NCBI GenBank assembly: GCA_947184155.2
Contig: CAMXCT020002735.1
Coordinates: 310,001-374,000, forward strand
Length of the DNA stretch: 64,000 nucleotides
Reading direction: 5' to 3'
From: Cladocopium goreaui
Taxonomy: Eukaryota; Sar; Dinophyceae; Suessiales; Symbiodiniaceae
The position numbers were made by a program, and so were the translations under genes. Below are positions 10,101-19,140 of the stretch, piece by piece (position 1 is the first letter of the stretch; each line of letters begins with the position of its first letter). The notes under the pieces were generated by a model. It saw only the letters and a program-made list of their open reading frames with translations, ran no database searches and was not told the DNA's origin.

Positions 10101-13100
10101 AGGTTCTTGCTAATCAGGTCCAGGAGCTCTCAGGTCTTGTGAGACAGGTGCTTGAAGGAGAACGAGCTGATCGTGGAAGGACCAGAAGAAGATCCTCTTC
10201 GAGCGGCAGGCGTGGTCGGCGATCTCGAAGCAGACGCCGTGTGTCATCTCCAAGGGTACCTTCTCCAAGGACCCCTCCATCACCACCGAGGCCACCGATT
10301 CGACACCCATGTGATGAGTCTCAGCGTCAGCGACTTGAGAGGGAACTCCGCGACATCTTGAACGACAACAGCGGAGACCCATATCGCTGGAATGTCGATG
10401 AAGACATCCTTTCTTGGATCATCTCTTCTGCAAAACTGTGGGGAAACAGAGATCGGGTGATCTGGATTACAGACCCCAGCCTTCCTCATGAGGAGCAGCA
10501 GCAGCAAGGCATCAGGGTGGACATCAAGCTCAGATCCCACGTGAGGAGCACTTTGATTTCAGGTGGCAAATGGATGAATCGACAGGGTTGGGTGAAATCG
10601 TCATTCTATCGACCACGTGATTCCGCAGGAACATTGTGGAACAGACTTCAACGGGAAGAAGCTGTTGGAGAGAACGTCGATCTCCCGACTACTTGGGCCG
10701 ATTTGGTGATCTTCTCACATCGAGACGTGCGCCCGCGAGCATATACGGGGCGCGTGGTTTTGTTGTCAGGTGATCAGGGTTTTGAGGGCAGTATCGCACC
10801 AAAAACGGAGCCCCAAAACGCACCAAAAACGGAGCCCCAAAAGAGCCAGAAATATGTCCCCAAAACAAAAGTCCATTTGCAGAGTCGAAAGAATCCTCCA
10901 ACTCCACCACAGCCAAGTCGGTTTATGATTTGTACAGATGATGACATGTTCAAGGGAAACCCCAAGATTCAGACTCCGAAAGATGAGTCAACCGACTATA
11001 GCACAAGTTCATCCGATGAGAGCCCTGTTGCCAAACCTGTGAAAAGCAAATCCTCCAATGGAAAGCCTTGTCATGAGAAAACCCCCAAGGATGAAGTGAT
11101 CATCAAAACCGAACCCGGTGATGTACTGCCAGTTGGACTCATGGCCAGAGATCCAGATGGTCCCAACATGCATGAAGTTGTTCTGGACTCTGACACCGAT
11201 GTTGAAGTGCATGAACATGGTCCAATTGCCATCCAACCCAATGAGAGAGTCACCATGGGTAGGAAACACCGTAAAGCAGTGTTGGACGGTATTGCCAATT
11301 TGAACAAGAACGACATGATGATCCAGAGTGGACTTGGTTTGATTTCCAATCCCAATCGAGATAGCAAGACAGTTGTTTTCACTTCCCATCCGTTCGTGTT
11401 CGTCCAGGAGTCTGGCCAGCCTTCGGTCGACGTGATCGACGTTGGTGTGGGGGCCAGTCATCTTGACCCTGAATTTGACCCCAAAGATTTTTGTAATCTG
11501 TTGGAGGGGTATCAAAACATTGTCATTGCCATTGGATACAACAACCCAAATGATCCATTGGGACATGGTCGTTTTCTGGCAGAAGTGGAGTTGATGTGCG
11601 ACTTGGACAATTGCAAGTTTCTGCACATAGATGTTGCCATGACTGATCGATGGGAGAAACATCAACACCCCCAAACACCATATATCAATGACCATGGTTT
11701 GGCATTCACATGCAATGACGAACAGTGGACCCATGAGTTTGAATCTTGGTTTCGTGGACAGACAATGGACGATGTCTTGTCTTGGAAGTTTGCAGATTGG
11801 ATTGGGAGTTGGGCCAAGGAAGATGATTTGAACCATCAAATGGGGATAGCGTTTGTGGGGGACATGCATGAAGAAGCACATGAAGAGCATCAACGACTTG
11901 ACGCCCTCTGGGACTCCGATGACAGAGCCCAGGTGAACCCTGTTGAGGAACTGATTTCTGAGGAAACCCTCATTGACGAAGTCGAGATTCCAGGACTTCC
12001 ACAAGATGAGGTGGAGAGACGCAGGCAGTGGAGAAAGCTTCCAGCCAGAGTGAGGATCGCTGTCAGGCGACTTCACCGTCAGTTTGGTCATGTGCCGAGG
12101 CAGACCATGATCCACTTGCTTCGTGCTGCCAGGGTTCGAACAGAGTTCATTGATGCAGTAAAACTTCATAGGTGCACAGCATGTGAAGAAACATCCCGAA
12201 AGAAACCCACACACAAAACTGCATTGCCCCACAACTACTCTTTCAACCATAGCTTGGGAATTGATGTTTTTGAGATCATTGATGCAGGTGGTTCCAAGTT
12301 TCAAGTTTTGAACATGGTAGATCTTGGGACGACATTTCAACTGTGCGAGGTTGTCAGAACAGGCCAGGGACAGCCATCATCCAGTGAATGTCTGAAGGCC
12401 CTGCAGAAACGTTGGTTTTCATGGAGTGGACACCCAGTGAACTTGATGTGTGACCGAGGGTTGCATAACCGTGGTGTACTGTCAAAGTACATGGACGATC
12501 ATGGCATTCAGGTTTATCACAGCCCACTTGAGGCACCTGAAAACCTTGGCCGTGTAGAGCGCCACGGGGCCATTGCCAAAGCTCTTTTCCGAAAGGTCTC
12601 AAAAGAAACTCAACCTCTTGGCAGAGAACAGGTTGAGTCAGTTCTGCAAGAGGTGCTCATGGTGAAGAATAATGCATCACGTGTAGGAGGTTTTTCACCA
12701 TCACAGTGGGTATTGGGTAAGGCACCACGCTCAGACCCCAGTCCATTGTCCGAAGAGCGATTTGCAGAGCTCGGAGCCTTGGAGGCCCAGCACAACCCCG
12801 AAAGCATTTTTGCTTTGCAGCATCTTGCTAGGCAGGAAGCACAGAAGGCATTTGTATACCTCGATTGCTCCAAGCGTGTCCAGCGAGCCATGACCAAAAA
12901 CACATCACCTTTTCCGAGAGACTTCGAAATCGGGGACTTGGTGACTTTTCGCAGGGATAACCAGCGGGGAGGCACACGATGGAGTCCCACAAGTAGGGTG
13001 ATAGGCCATGAGGGAGAGAGAAACCTATGGTTGCTTTGTGGAAATGTCCCGGTACTAGTGGCCAGTCAGAATGTGAAGGTAGCTACTCCAAGTGAAGCAT

Positions 13101-15469
13101 TGGCGCATTCGGTTCTCCATGGGCAGCCTGTCATTCCTGATGAGGTCGTGATCGGAGGTGAACAGCAATCCTTTTTGGATGCTCGAATTTCCCCAGATTC
13201 CCAAAGCGACGGATATGAGCCATCCGTACTTGAGGCGCCTGAACCAATTGCCTCAGGCGAGGGAGCTGAACTACCATTCATAAATTGGGGAGATAATAAT
13301 GAGGATTTACCACCAATACCCGAGGATGAAGAATTGGATAATGCAGGGGTAACTGTACCGGAAATCACCATTGATGGTGAAGACATGTCAGATGAAGTAA
13401 ATGGTACAGATGAACTGATTGAAGCTGCCAGTTCCAGTCTGGACAGACGGAGATCAAGTGTTGCCCCTCGTGCCGACAGAAACGTGAGACCCCGTCTTGA
13501 AACCCAACCTGAGAGTGAAAGAGGGTCATCGCTTATGCCTTCCAGGCGCGAATCTGTGGACTCAGCAGACAGACCTTCTGCTGAAGCACCACAGCTAACA
13601 CCATCACAAGCCGCAGGGCCACAATCATGGCCCAATCCGTATGACAGTCTTAATGACCTTCCAGCATCCCTGAGGAGCCACTTTGAGCGAGCCCGAAATG
13701 CGGCCGCACAATGGTCCGTAGAACAAGTTGAACAGTCCACAGCCATGTTCACATGTTTTATGGCAGGGAAAGATGAGATTGTAGAAGAAGGCAAGAAGGT
13801 CCTGAAAAGCATTCATTTCGAATCAGCGCCACCTGAGGTTCAAAAGGCACTGCAAGCTTCTCGAGCCCAGGAATGGTCAAAGTTTGAAAGCTTCGGAGCA
13901 GTCGTGCCACTGACTCCGGATCAAGTGCAAGAGCTTGTTGCTGAGGGACATCAGATTATACCCTCCAAATGGGTAGATGTTGACAAAGCTCAGTACAAGA
14001 AAGGCCGAGATCCAAATTACCAGCCACAATACAAAAGCAGGTTAGTTTCCTGCGGAAACTTCGAATGCAGTGACGGTCTGAGGTCAGACAGCCCCACAGC
14101 TGACATTGAGGTTCACAACCTCATTTGCTGTTGGTGTGCAGCACATGAGCTCGACTTGCATTCGGCTGATGTGACATCAGCATATTTCCAAGGACGACCT
14201 TTGGACCGGGTACTCCTGATGAGACAACCCCGGGGTGGCATCCCAGGAGTTGACGAGGGAATTGTTTACCTCGTAAGGGTACCAATCTATGGACTCACAG
14301 ACTCAGGTCGCGGATTTTGGCTGCGATTGGATGGAGATGCCAAGAAAGAAGGCATGAAAGCATCACAGTTTTTCCCAGGTCTTTATTTTCTTCCAGGGAG
14401 CGATGGTGACACATGCGCATTGATGTGCACACATGTTGACGATCTTTTGTACTGTTACTTGCCCGAAGGTAAGGAAGTCATCGAACGTTTTCTGAATAAG
14501 TTCAACATCGGCAGCACCGAAGTGAACGAGTTCAGGTATTGCGGAAAGCAGTTTTCGCGTTCAGGTGACGGAGACATTTTCGTCGACACCGTCGGTAACA
14601 CCAGGAAGATCAAACCAATTCCAATTGACGCTGGCCGTCCAGGCAGTGAGAAGATTTCAGGTGATGACATCACACGACTTAGGTCGGTGACCGGGTCACT
14701 CGCTTGGGTTGCTCGCCAGACAAGACCAGATTTGGCGTACCGAGTTAGCCGCCTACAATCTTCAATCAAAAATGCCACAGTCAGCACTTTGTGCGACGCA
14801 AACGCAGTTGTACAACTTGCTCACAAAGGTGATCCGGTAAGGCTTCGTTTTCCAAGCGGACATCTCAAATGGGATGAGATAGGTCTGATCACAATTACTG
14901 ACGCTTCATTCTCCAATGGACAGAACTACCGTTCCCAACAGGGACGTTGTCACTTTCTTGGAGACCTCACAGAGATCAAGAGCAGTAGCTGCAACACGTA
15001 CAGAGTTATGCCTCTGTCTTACAGCTCTACCACGATCCGACGTGTGTGTCGAAGCACGCTCCAGGCTGAGACGTATTCACTGCAGCATGGTCTCGAAGCA
15101 GGGGACAAGCTCAGAGGTGTCTTGGCAGAACTCAAAGGCCAGATCAAATCCATGCGGACATGGGAAACTGATGCAAGGAGCTGCGTACCGCACTTAGCCC
15201 TCACAGATTGCCGCTCATTGTCAGACCACTTGGCTTCCGAGATCCTGGCGAAGGTGAGCGACAAAAGACTTGGCATCGAATTACAAAGTATTCACGAATC
15301 CTACTGGAATGATGACCGAAAAACATGGGACATCTATCCGAATGGAGGAGATAAGCTGTCATGGATAGCAACACACACCATGATCAGCGACTGCCTTACA
15401 AAGAGTATGAAACCAGATTTCATAATTCGAGTGTTGGCAGAGTGCATGTACAAAGTACAGAAGCAGTAA
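7127..15469 (+). CDS. pol: copia Pol polyprotein with large inserted region
   Basis: One frame is open from 7127 to TAA at 15467-15469. No ATG near the 5' end is an obvious start, so expression probably depends on gag. Counting residue 1 at 7322: zinc knuckle C68-x2-C71-x4-H76-x6-C83; a Cys-rich region about 255-325; aspartic protease with VVLDEGCNSTCH (Asp465); a RapZ-C-like segment about 686-770; an Arg/Ser-rich stretch about 945-985; integrase HHCC from H1585 and catalytic D1648, D1711, E1746; RT (RVT_2 type) with THVDDLLYC (D2373, D2374); RNase H with TDAS (D2527) and STLQAETYS. All integrase, RT and RNase H catalytic residues I looked for are present. The roughly 2700 residues compare with about 1300-1500 for an ordinary copia polyprotein. 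Most of the excess lies between protease and integrase. Confidence 0.95.
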   Translation, partial: GRLWLWCDYDEYQEEYYEEDAPYVGLLGGIEEHPEQSSPNVDNPYEAFDFHDEVDEYEATALNALVDVGDEPTEDDKSLGEALQLQLAAFAAFGRVKGKGKGKPKGKGKIIRSNLSIEQRRKRLSEIKAKSKCLRCGAYGHWAGDPICKFPGAKGNANAKDSKPPSNPPRPTAHFADFSESSSDEGVFLSASSPKTPVANMAIKSAAALSKAPSLGPSTTPVGRNDPSKPIGSNAKFKFGQFKGKTFWEILHDHPDYFAWTQKNAKSPGASEYAEWVNQNFEYRGNIVYRRSSLEPPPPLPKQHTRLRKPPNPPKEKCANCTQFTRQGSTGYTIKETCLVCGHSTTTRRELLPQYPYDQCPHEDKDFRGSSRSVRRTFCKQCCTYLDETPMELQRTRKAVSTKVLEAPLERVSIIEQLVDDSKDATFSPDMLDMILNDFATLVATSSESEAITSTKLHELLHQSIANAEGDSSFTMVGDVENPGEDFAGLGVCFHGDEPDVEMSDGLVHVFQETRDMYDMSDPNIYVVLDEGCNSTCHSKHWAEVVTAKLKNLGYQFPFNDTKGKTFSGLGTGGTSTEGSRTLPFSLNFMDSKCTPIHGVLETHQLSSGTSPLLLSLHAQAHLGLVKDLKNGTVSIDGNQLPVFRCSHTGLMMLAITPNQIDPTGKTSNHISQQIPKCHRKFRTAFAALSDEPGSPSASEMLRSPSGYSSSSADHIEGAVNNCLRGLDRSRCLVVTSGARWTGRQPSFPGAKVLQIDCRHFHDPDSDRSIRGCTGRHPSIIRGVALHEAMNDLVEQVTDFLRANPNGKLVIHLYCTSGRHRSVGLAALIYYFLDVTDWRKPLLIHYHSPEWREMTCGGHCSLCATADTRELGNLMNRHLPDVRVVDVDEPDRSSGVARPPEPVRPPAPGPTTTATRSIPTLTPSRTVPVPVRAPMTPSFGGTSTRTPLTPRYVPAYPPPSRSAGDSSRGGAHHEGDERGRDYGGQDRDLAVQVLANQVQELSGLVRQVLEGERADRGRTRRRSSSSGRRGRRSRSRRRVSSPRVPSPRTPPSPPRPPIRHPCDESQRQRLERELRDILNDNSGDPYRWNVDEDILSWIISSAKLWGNRDRVIWITDPSLPHEEQQQQGIRVDIKLRSHVRSTLISGGKWMNRQGWVKSSFYRPRDSAGTLWNRLQREEAVGENVDLPTTWADLVIFSHRDVRPRAYTGRVVLLSGDQGFEGSIAPKTEPQNAPKTEPQKSQKYVPKTKVHLQSRKNPPTPPQPSRFMICTDDDMFKGNPKIQTPKDESTDYSTSSSDESPVAKPVKSKSSNGKPCHEKTPKDEVIIKTEPGDVLPVGLMARDPDGPNMHEVVLDSDTDVEVHEHGPIAIQPNERVTMGRKHRKAVLDGIANLNKNDMMIQSGLGLISNPNRDSKTVVFTSHPFVFVQESGQPSVDVIDVGVGASHLDPEFDPKDFCNLLEGYQNIVIAIGYNNPNDPLGHGRFLAEVELMCDLDNCKFLHIDVAMTDRWEKHQHPQTPYINDHGLAFTCNDEQWTHEFESWFRGQTMDDVLSWKFADWIGSWAKEDDLNHQMGIAFVGDMHEEAHEEHQRLDALWDSDDRAQVNPVEELISEETLIDEVEIPGLPQDEVERRRQWRKLPARVRIAVRRLHRQFGHVPRQTMIHLLRAARVRTEFIDAVKLHRCTACEETSRKKPTHKTALPHNYSFNHSLGIDVFEIIDAGGSKFQVLNMVDLGTTFQLCEVVRTGQGQPSSSECLKALQKRWFSWSGHPVNLMCDRGLHNRGVLSKYMDDHGIQVYHSPLEAPENLGRVERHGAIAKALFRKVSKETQPLGREQVESVLQEVLMVKNNASRVGGFSPSQWVLGKAPRSDPSPLSEERFAELGALEAQHNPESIFALQHLARQEAQKAFVYLDCSKRVQRAMTKNTSPFPRDFEIGDLVTFRRDNQRGGTRWSPTSRVIGHEGERNLWLLCGNVPVLVASQNVKVATPSEALAHSVLHGQPVIPDEVVIGGEQQSFLDARISPDSQSDGYEPSVLEAPEPIASGEGAELPFINWGDNNEDLPPIPEDEELDNAGVTVPEITIDGEDMSDEVNGTDELIEAASSSLDRRRSSVAPRADRNVRPRLETQPESERGSSLMPSRRESVDSADRPSAEAPQLTPSQAAGPQSWPNPYDSLNDLPASLRSHFERARNAAAQWSVEQVEQSTAMFTCFMAGKDEIVEEGKKVLKSIHFESAPPEVQKALQASRAQEWSKFESFGAVVPLTPDQVQELVAEGHQIIPSKWVDVDKAQYKKGRDPNYQPQYKSRLVSCGNFECSDGLRSDSPTADIEVHNLICCWCAAHELDLHSADVTSAYFQGRPLDRVLLMRQPRGGIPGVDEGIVYLVRVPIYGLTDSGRGFWLRLDGDAKKEGMKASQFFPGLYFLPGSDGDTCALMCTHVDDLLYCYLPEGKEVIERFLNKFNIGSTEVNEFRYCGKQFSRSGDGDIFVDTVGNTRKIKPIPIDAGRPGSEKISGDDITRLRSVTGSLAWVARQTRPDLAYRVSRLQSSIKNATVSTLCDANAVVQLAHKGDPVRLRFPSGHLKWDEIGLITITDASFSNGQNYRSQQGRCHFLGDLTEIKSSSCNTYRVMPLSYSSTTIRRVCRSTLQAETYSLQHGLEAGDKLRGVLAELKGQIKSMRTWETDARSCVPHLALTDCRSLSDHLASEILAKVSDKRLGIELQSIHESYWNDDRKTWDIYPNGGDKLSWIATHTMISDCLTKSMKPDFIIRVLAECMYKVQKQ
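9316..9730 (+). other. RapZ C-terminal-like domain embedded in copia Pol
   Basis: This is a domain within the pol ORF. Three ordered blocks match what I know of the RapZ/YvcJ C-terminal domain: a D-x-R strand (IDCRHFHDP, D692), an R...TG-R-x-P turn (RGCTGRHPS, T709-G710) and the phosphate-binding loop CTSGRHRSV (C750-V758), which corresponds to the CTGG-x-HRSV loop of RapZ. Spacing between blocks is close to that of RapZ. In Escherichia coli this domain binds small RNAs (GlmY/GlmZ), so an RNA-binding role in the retroelement is possible but is inference. A Cys cluster C-x3-C-x2-C (CGGHCSLC) follows. It is not a usual part of copia elements as I know them. Confidence 0.7.
10806..10852 (+). repeat. 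short tandem duplication within pol
   Basis: The block ACGGAGCCCCAAAA with its lead-in GCACCAAAA occurs twice in tandem (about 24 bp), giving PKTEPQ twice in the protein. The reading frame is kept. Confidence 0.8.
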
Positions 15470-15554
15470 TAACACCACTGCGTTCTTTCTCCGCAATGCC
15501 CTGTACAGACATAGCTGTATATATTTCTATGTGACACCTGAAGAACAGGTTGAG

Positions 15555-15708
15555 TGTCAATTTGTGGTATGTGATACTCCATGTAAAGGCCAGGTTGTCA
15601 CATGTAGTGTCTGCTGCCATTTCGGCTATCAGGGCCCTTGAGCTACATCGCTATCGCTACTAGCAAAAAGAGCCGCGTTGGACTGCACGATACCGTTGCC
15701 AATTCACA
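15555..15708 (+). repeat. 3' LTR of copia element
   Basis: Matches the 5' LTR over all 154 bp. The purine-rich GAAGAACAGG just upstream (about 15541-15550) is the best candidate polypurine tract, but it is weak. The pol stop codon lies 85 bp before this LTR. Confidence 0.96.
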
Positions 15709-17417
15709 ATTGTATGCAGATGGGGTGTTAGGATCCACGGCGCACGATCTTGATCGGGATTCATTCCGAAACAGCAACGGGAAGGCAAACATGGGGATAT
15801 CAAATCATATTCATTAGACATCTAATCGGTATTTGAATGGTTGGTGAACAATCTGAAGGGAAATCGTGTTCATCAGGCAGATTGTGATCAGCACAAAAAT
15901 GGTAATTTCAACCCGGATCGACCAACCACTTTATATCCGGCAAATCTTTGACAAAGGGTTTACTGGGTGTTGGACTCTGGCCTGGAGTGAGATTGGCATT
16001 GGGATGCCATGGACGAAACATGTTGATAGCATGTTGTAAGTCCGCTTAAAAGTGTGGTTTATGTGTTTTGAATGATAATGATGTTCGGCCCATCATTGTA
16101 TGTGACACTGAGTTTGCCCCGGCATATTTTTTGGCTGATTGTGATGATCTGATTTGTTCAAACTGAAATATGTGTCAGTTCTTGGTGAATCCAAACATAA
16201 TTACAGTGAAACTGTTATTGTTAGGAGTTGTTCAGAAGGAAGTCCATCATTTTTTTCTAAGGTCCCATCTATGACATTGGGCGAATGTCGCATCGCGGCC
16301 CAGCCTTTGCGTTTCCACAGGAGATTTTGGCCTTTGTTTAAGGTGGGGCAGGTGGGGTTCTGGATGTTAGATATTCAGTGATGTTCAATGTGTGTGTGTG
16401 TCCTATTTCGATGAAAGATAATGAAACTATCTGCAGATACCTAGATAGGCGTGAATCATGTTTGTTTCACGTTATTGTTAAGATGTTTGTAGTCCACATT
16501 CTGTCTAATTTGAAATTATGATTGAAACGTATCCGCATGATTTCACAATCATATACTATCCACCCCACTAACATAGACCCTCAGAATCGCAGATCCCAAG
16601 AGGAAAGTAATCTTCGAACTCCCGATGTGGCACTGTGTGGTTGGAGGGAGGCCATTTTACTATCCACAGACTTCCGGTATCCCCAAGTCATCGTTTGTGA
16701 ACTTGTGAATACCCCCACACCGGGTCACCGGGGAACGGCCTCATTGAGATACATGTACTGATGTAATCTGATGTACCTCAGGGAAAACGGTAACCCCTCA
16801 GTTTTCTATAGCTTTCAAACACCCAAGGGGGTTGCCCAAATCCGGGTTGTTTCTGGCTTTTGTTCTTGTTTGTTTTGGGAAAGCCCACTCATAAACCCAT
16901 TATATAAAATATTATATATAATATATATATAGTATAATTATATAATATATATATAGTATAATTAGATATATAATATATAATCATACATATTTATATACAT
17001 GTTGGCATCTACAATCCAGCCATTGATTTTCCGTTTGAAAAATATCACCTGGTGGTTTTCCAAAAAAGGGTACTCCCCAAATCCACAAGTTCATCAGCAT
17101 TTTTCTATTCAGATATCAGTTCGATGGAAGACCCCAATTCCAGACACATCCAGATATGATATTGCGTAGTTACATCACCATTGTTACTGTATTTCCTCAT
17201 TGTAATCCCATAAACATTCTGGTTGGTTAATTTTCTCATGTTCGCAACGAACTTTGATGCGCGATTCTCATAGTGTTGGTCACATTTATATACCATATTG
17301 TTTAACAGCTATTGGATGATTTGACATTTGGCACTTTCCCTTTGTTGACTACTATTAGCCTTGATCAAATTGCTATCTCAGCTTATATCATGAAATATTC
17401 TCACTATATATAATATA
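15709..17417. other. intron-like or intergenic DNA with two weak exon candidates
   Basis: No confident gene. Two plus-strand stretches have exon-like composition. One is 16262-16320 (after TTTTTCTAAG; VPSMTLGECRIAAQPLRFHR). The other is about 16601-16714 (after CAGATCCCAAG; contains LPMWHCVVGGRPFYYPQ). The first is also open on the minus strand, so neither is firm. An AT-rich TA microsatellite occupies about 16900-17000. Confidence 0.3.
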
Positions 17418-17528
17418 CCCTCTGGTTATTTAACATAGCTATGGAAAATGGTCCATGTACAGATGATTTTCCCATTAAAACCTCCATTTATAATGGATTT
17501 TCCATAGCTATGTTAAATAACCAGATGG
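17418..17528. mobile_element. small TIR element (MITE/introner-like), copy 1
   Basis: 111 bp with terminal inverted repeats of about 31 bp. The left end is CCCTCTGGTTATTTAACA and the right end is its near-exact inverse, ending CCAGATGG. The core contains GATTTTCCCATTAAAACC and ATTTATAATGGATTTTCC, motifs repeated in the other copies. TA precedes the left end. Confidence 0.85.
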
Positions 17529-17790
17529 CATCACCATTTTAATCCATATCCCTCTTCAATCCCAACAGGGAGGTGCTCCAGTTCGTTGGCTAAGTTTGTG
17601 TTTCCAACCCCCATTAGATCGTGAAATATACCCCTAATCACCCCCGAAATCGGAGTCAACAACATAAACCAACATAAAGCAACTTAGCGTTTCCGAAGTC
17701 ATGGGGGTACCCCCAGTTCTCATCCATTTTAGTAGGATGTCCCATTAACCATCCAGCTATTGGGGTACTCCGTAGGCCACCCGAAACCAG

Positions 17791-17874
17791 GAGGAGCAAC
17801 GGCCTCCCCTGGGTGGCACCAACTACCCCGACTCCTCTGTAGATCTGACATGCGCCACGGTGGACAGCCAAAAG
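17791..17874 (+). CDS. candidate internal exon, unknown product
   Basis: An 84-nt phase 0/0 open block sits between the acceptor CCGAAACCAG and the donor AAG/GTGCCC. It encodes 28 residues including EEQRPPLGGTNYPDSSVDL and CATVDSQK. Base composition is GC-richer than the flanking DNA, and the splice sites fit the AG-G acceptor habit of dinoflagellates. I cannot name the protein. It lies on the same strand as the other exon candidates up to 31.8 kb, so they may belong to one gene. Confidence 0.45.
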
Positions 17875-19140
17875 GTGCCCCGGGATCGGTGGGAAAATCG
17901 GTTCAACAAAAAAAGGGATGGTTCACCATGGGTTTACTTATACCTGGTAAGATTTTACCTCGTCAGATTTTACCTGGTAAGATGTCAACATCATGTGACA
18001 GTGGAATGATTTGCAATGAAGAATCACACTGGTTTCCACGGATAGTTTGTTATTTTGCCTTGGAAAATGCAGAGATTCCCAATGAGAAAATTCTTAGGGG
18101 TGGGTGGGTCATCGGCAAATCTGAGGGTTTGTCAGGGAAAATCATAAAGATGATGACGGGGTGATTCTTTTTGGTCTTATCCAGCATTGCGGATTATGCA
18201 CCTCTTGAGAAATGATGAACAGCTTGGATGTCCACTGTTTTTGTTGATGTTCCGGGCTCATTGGATGTAACATATTCGCTTCTCATGGAGGCTGCAATCA
18301 TGTGGATGTTACGGCCCTTTTCTGGTGACTTTACCAAAGATGTGGCTGTCGTGCGGGATGATCACATGATGGGATGAGAAAACCGTCGCAGAGTTTTAGA
18401 TGGATTGAAATCATGAGCCGTTGAGCCGTTGTTCCTGGTGCAACTGATATTTCATGAGTCCCGTCCTGAATCATGTGTGGCAGTTTTTAGTTAATTAATT
18501 GTGAACCCATTTTGTCGCTTACAACGATATAACGTATTGTATATATACAGTATAATATAAAATGATATAATATAACATAATATAACATAATAAGACATAA
18601 TACATGTTAACATAATATAAAATGTTGGGGAAATCTTGGGGAATAATTATATCTATAATATATTATAATTACAAATAGTTCTGAGGAAATCTTGGTTCTA
18701 AAATTCTTGCTTTGATGGAGGTCCTAGGACTGAATGTAGTTCTTCCCCCTTCCAGACTATGTCGAGCGAATATAACTTACGTTAATGTTGAGCGTCCGTA
18801 TGTCCGTATGTCAATTTGAAAAGGTTGAGCTGTTTCAGCTAGAACAACCATGTTTATGAGGTAGGTTTTGACCCATATTCCATATTCCCAAACAGTGCCA
18901 AGAACCATGGAACAAATTGGACACCATGTCATCTACTCAGCCACTTCTCATGGACATCATCCAGGTGTTTTGTTGGCTGTTTGTTGGTTTGAGCACCTTC
19001 CCAGAAAGTTATATACTTAAAACCATGGGAAGAAATAGAACACAGCCACGCCTTGAAAATAGAATAAGCAAACAAGTTTCAGCATGGACTTTGAAGTTTG
19101 TTTTTTCAAAACAACATCCTCTAATATATGCCTGGCCTTG
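17875..19140. other. no recognisable gene
   Basis: AT-rich intron-like sequence with a TATAATATAACATAA-type microsatellite at about 18530-18670. Nothing coding could be supported. Confidence 0.5.

Larger units (their letters stand above)
5898..15708 (+). mobile_element. complete Ty1/copia LTR retrotransposon
   Basis: The 9811-bp element is bounded by two 154-bp direct repeats that I read as identical base for base. Each begins TG and ends CA, and the element is flanked by a 4-bp ATTG duplication (5894-5897 and 15709-15712). Internal order is primer-binding site, gag ORF, then pol with zinc knuckle, aspartic protease, a large insertion, integrase, reverse transcriptase and RNase H. Integrase before RT is the copia order. 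The element is long for copia because of extra coding sequence in pol, and its LTRs are short. Identical LTRs imply a recent insertion. A frame change separates gag from pol. It shares its orientation with the plus-strand exon candidates on either side and could sit in an intron. Confidence 0.97.

Noticed and set aside
11009..12340. 443-codon open frame on the minus strand
   Set aside because: It lies antisense to the copia pol ORF, where the plus strand holds the pre-integrase and integrase zinc-finger region. It has no recognisable domain and is explained by codon bias of the real gene.
13066..13812. 248-codon minus-strand frame
   Set aside because: Antisense shadow of the integrase-RT linker of copia pol; Ser-rich low-complexity translation.
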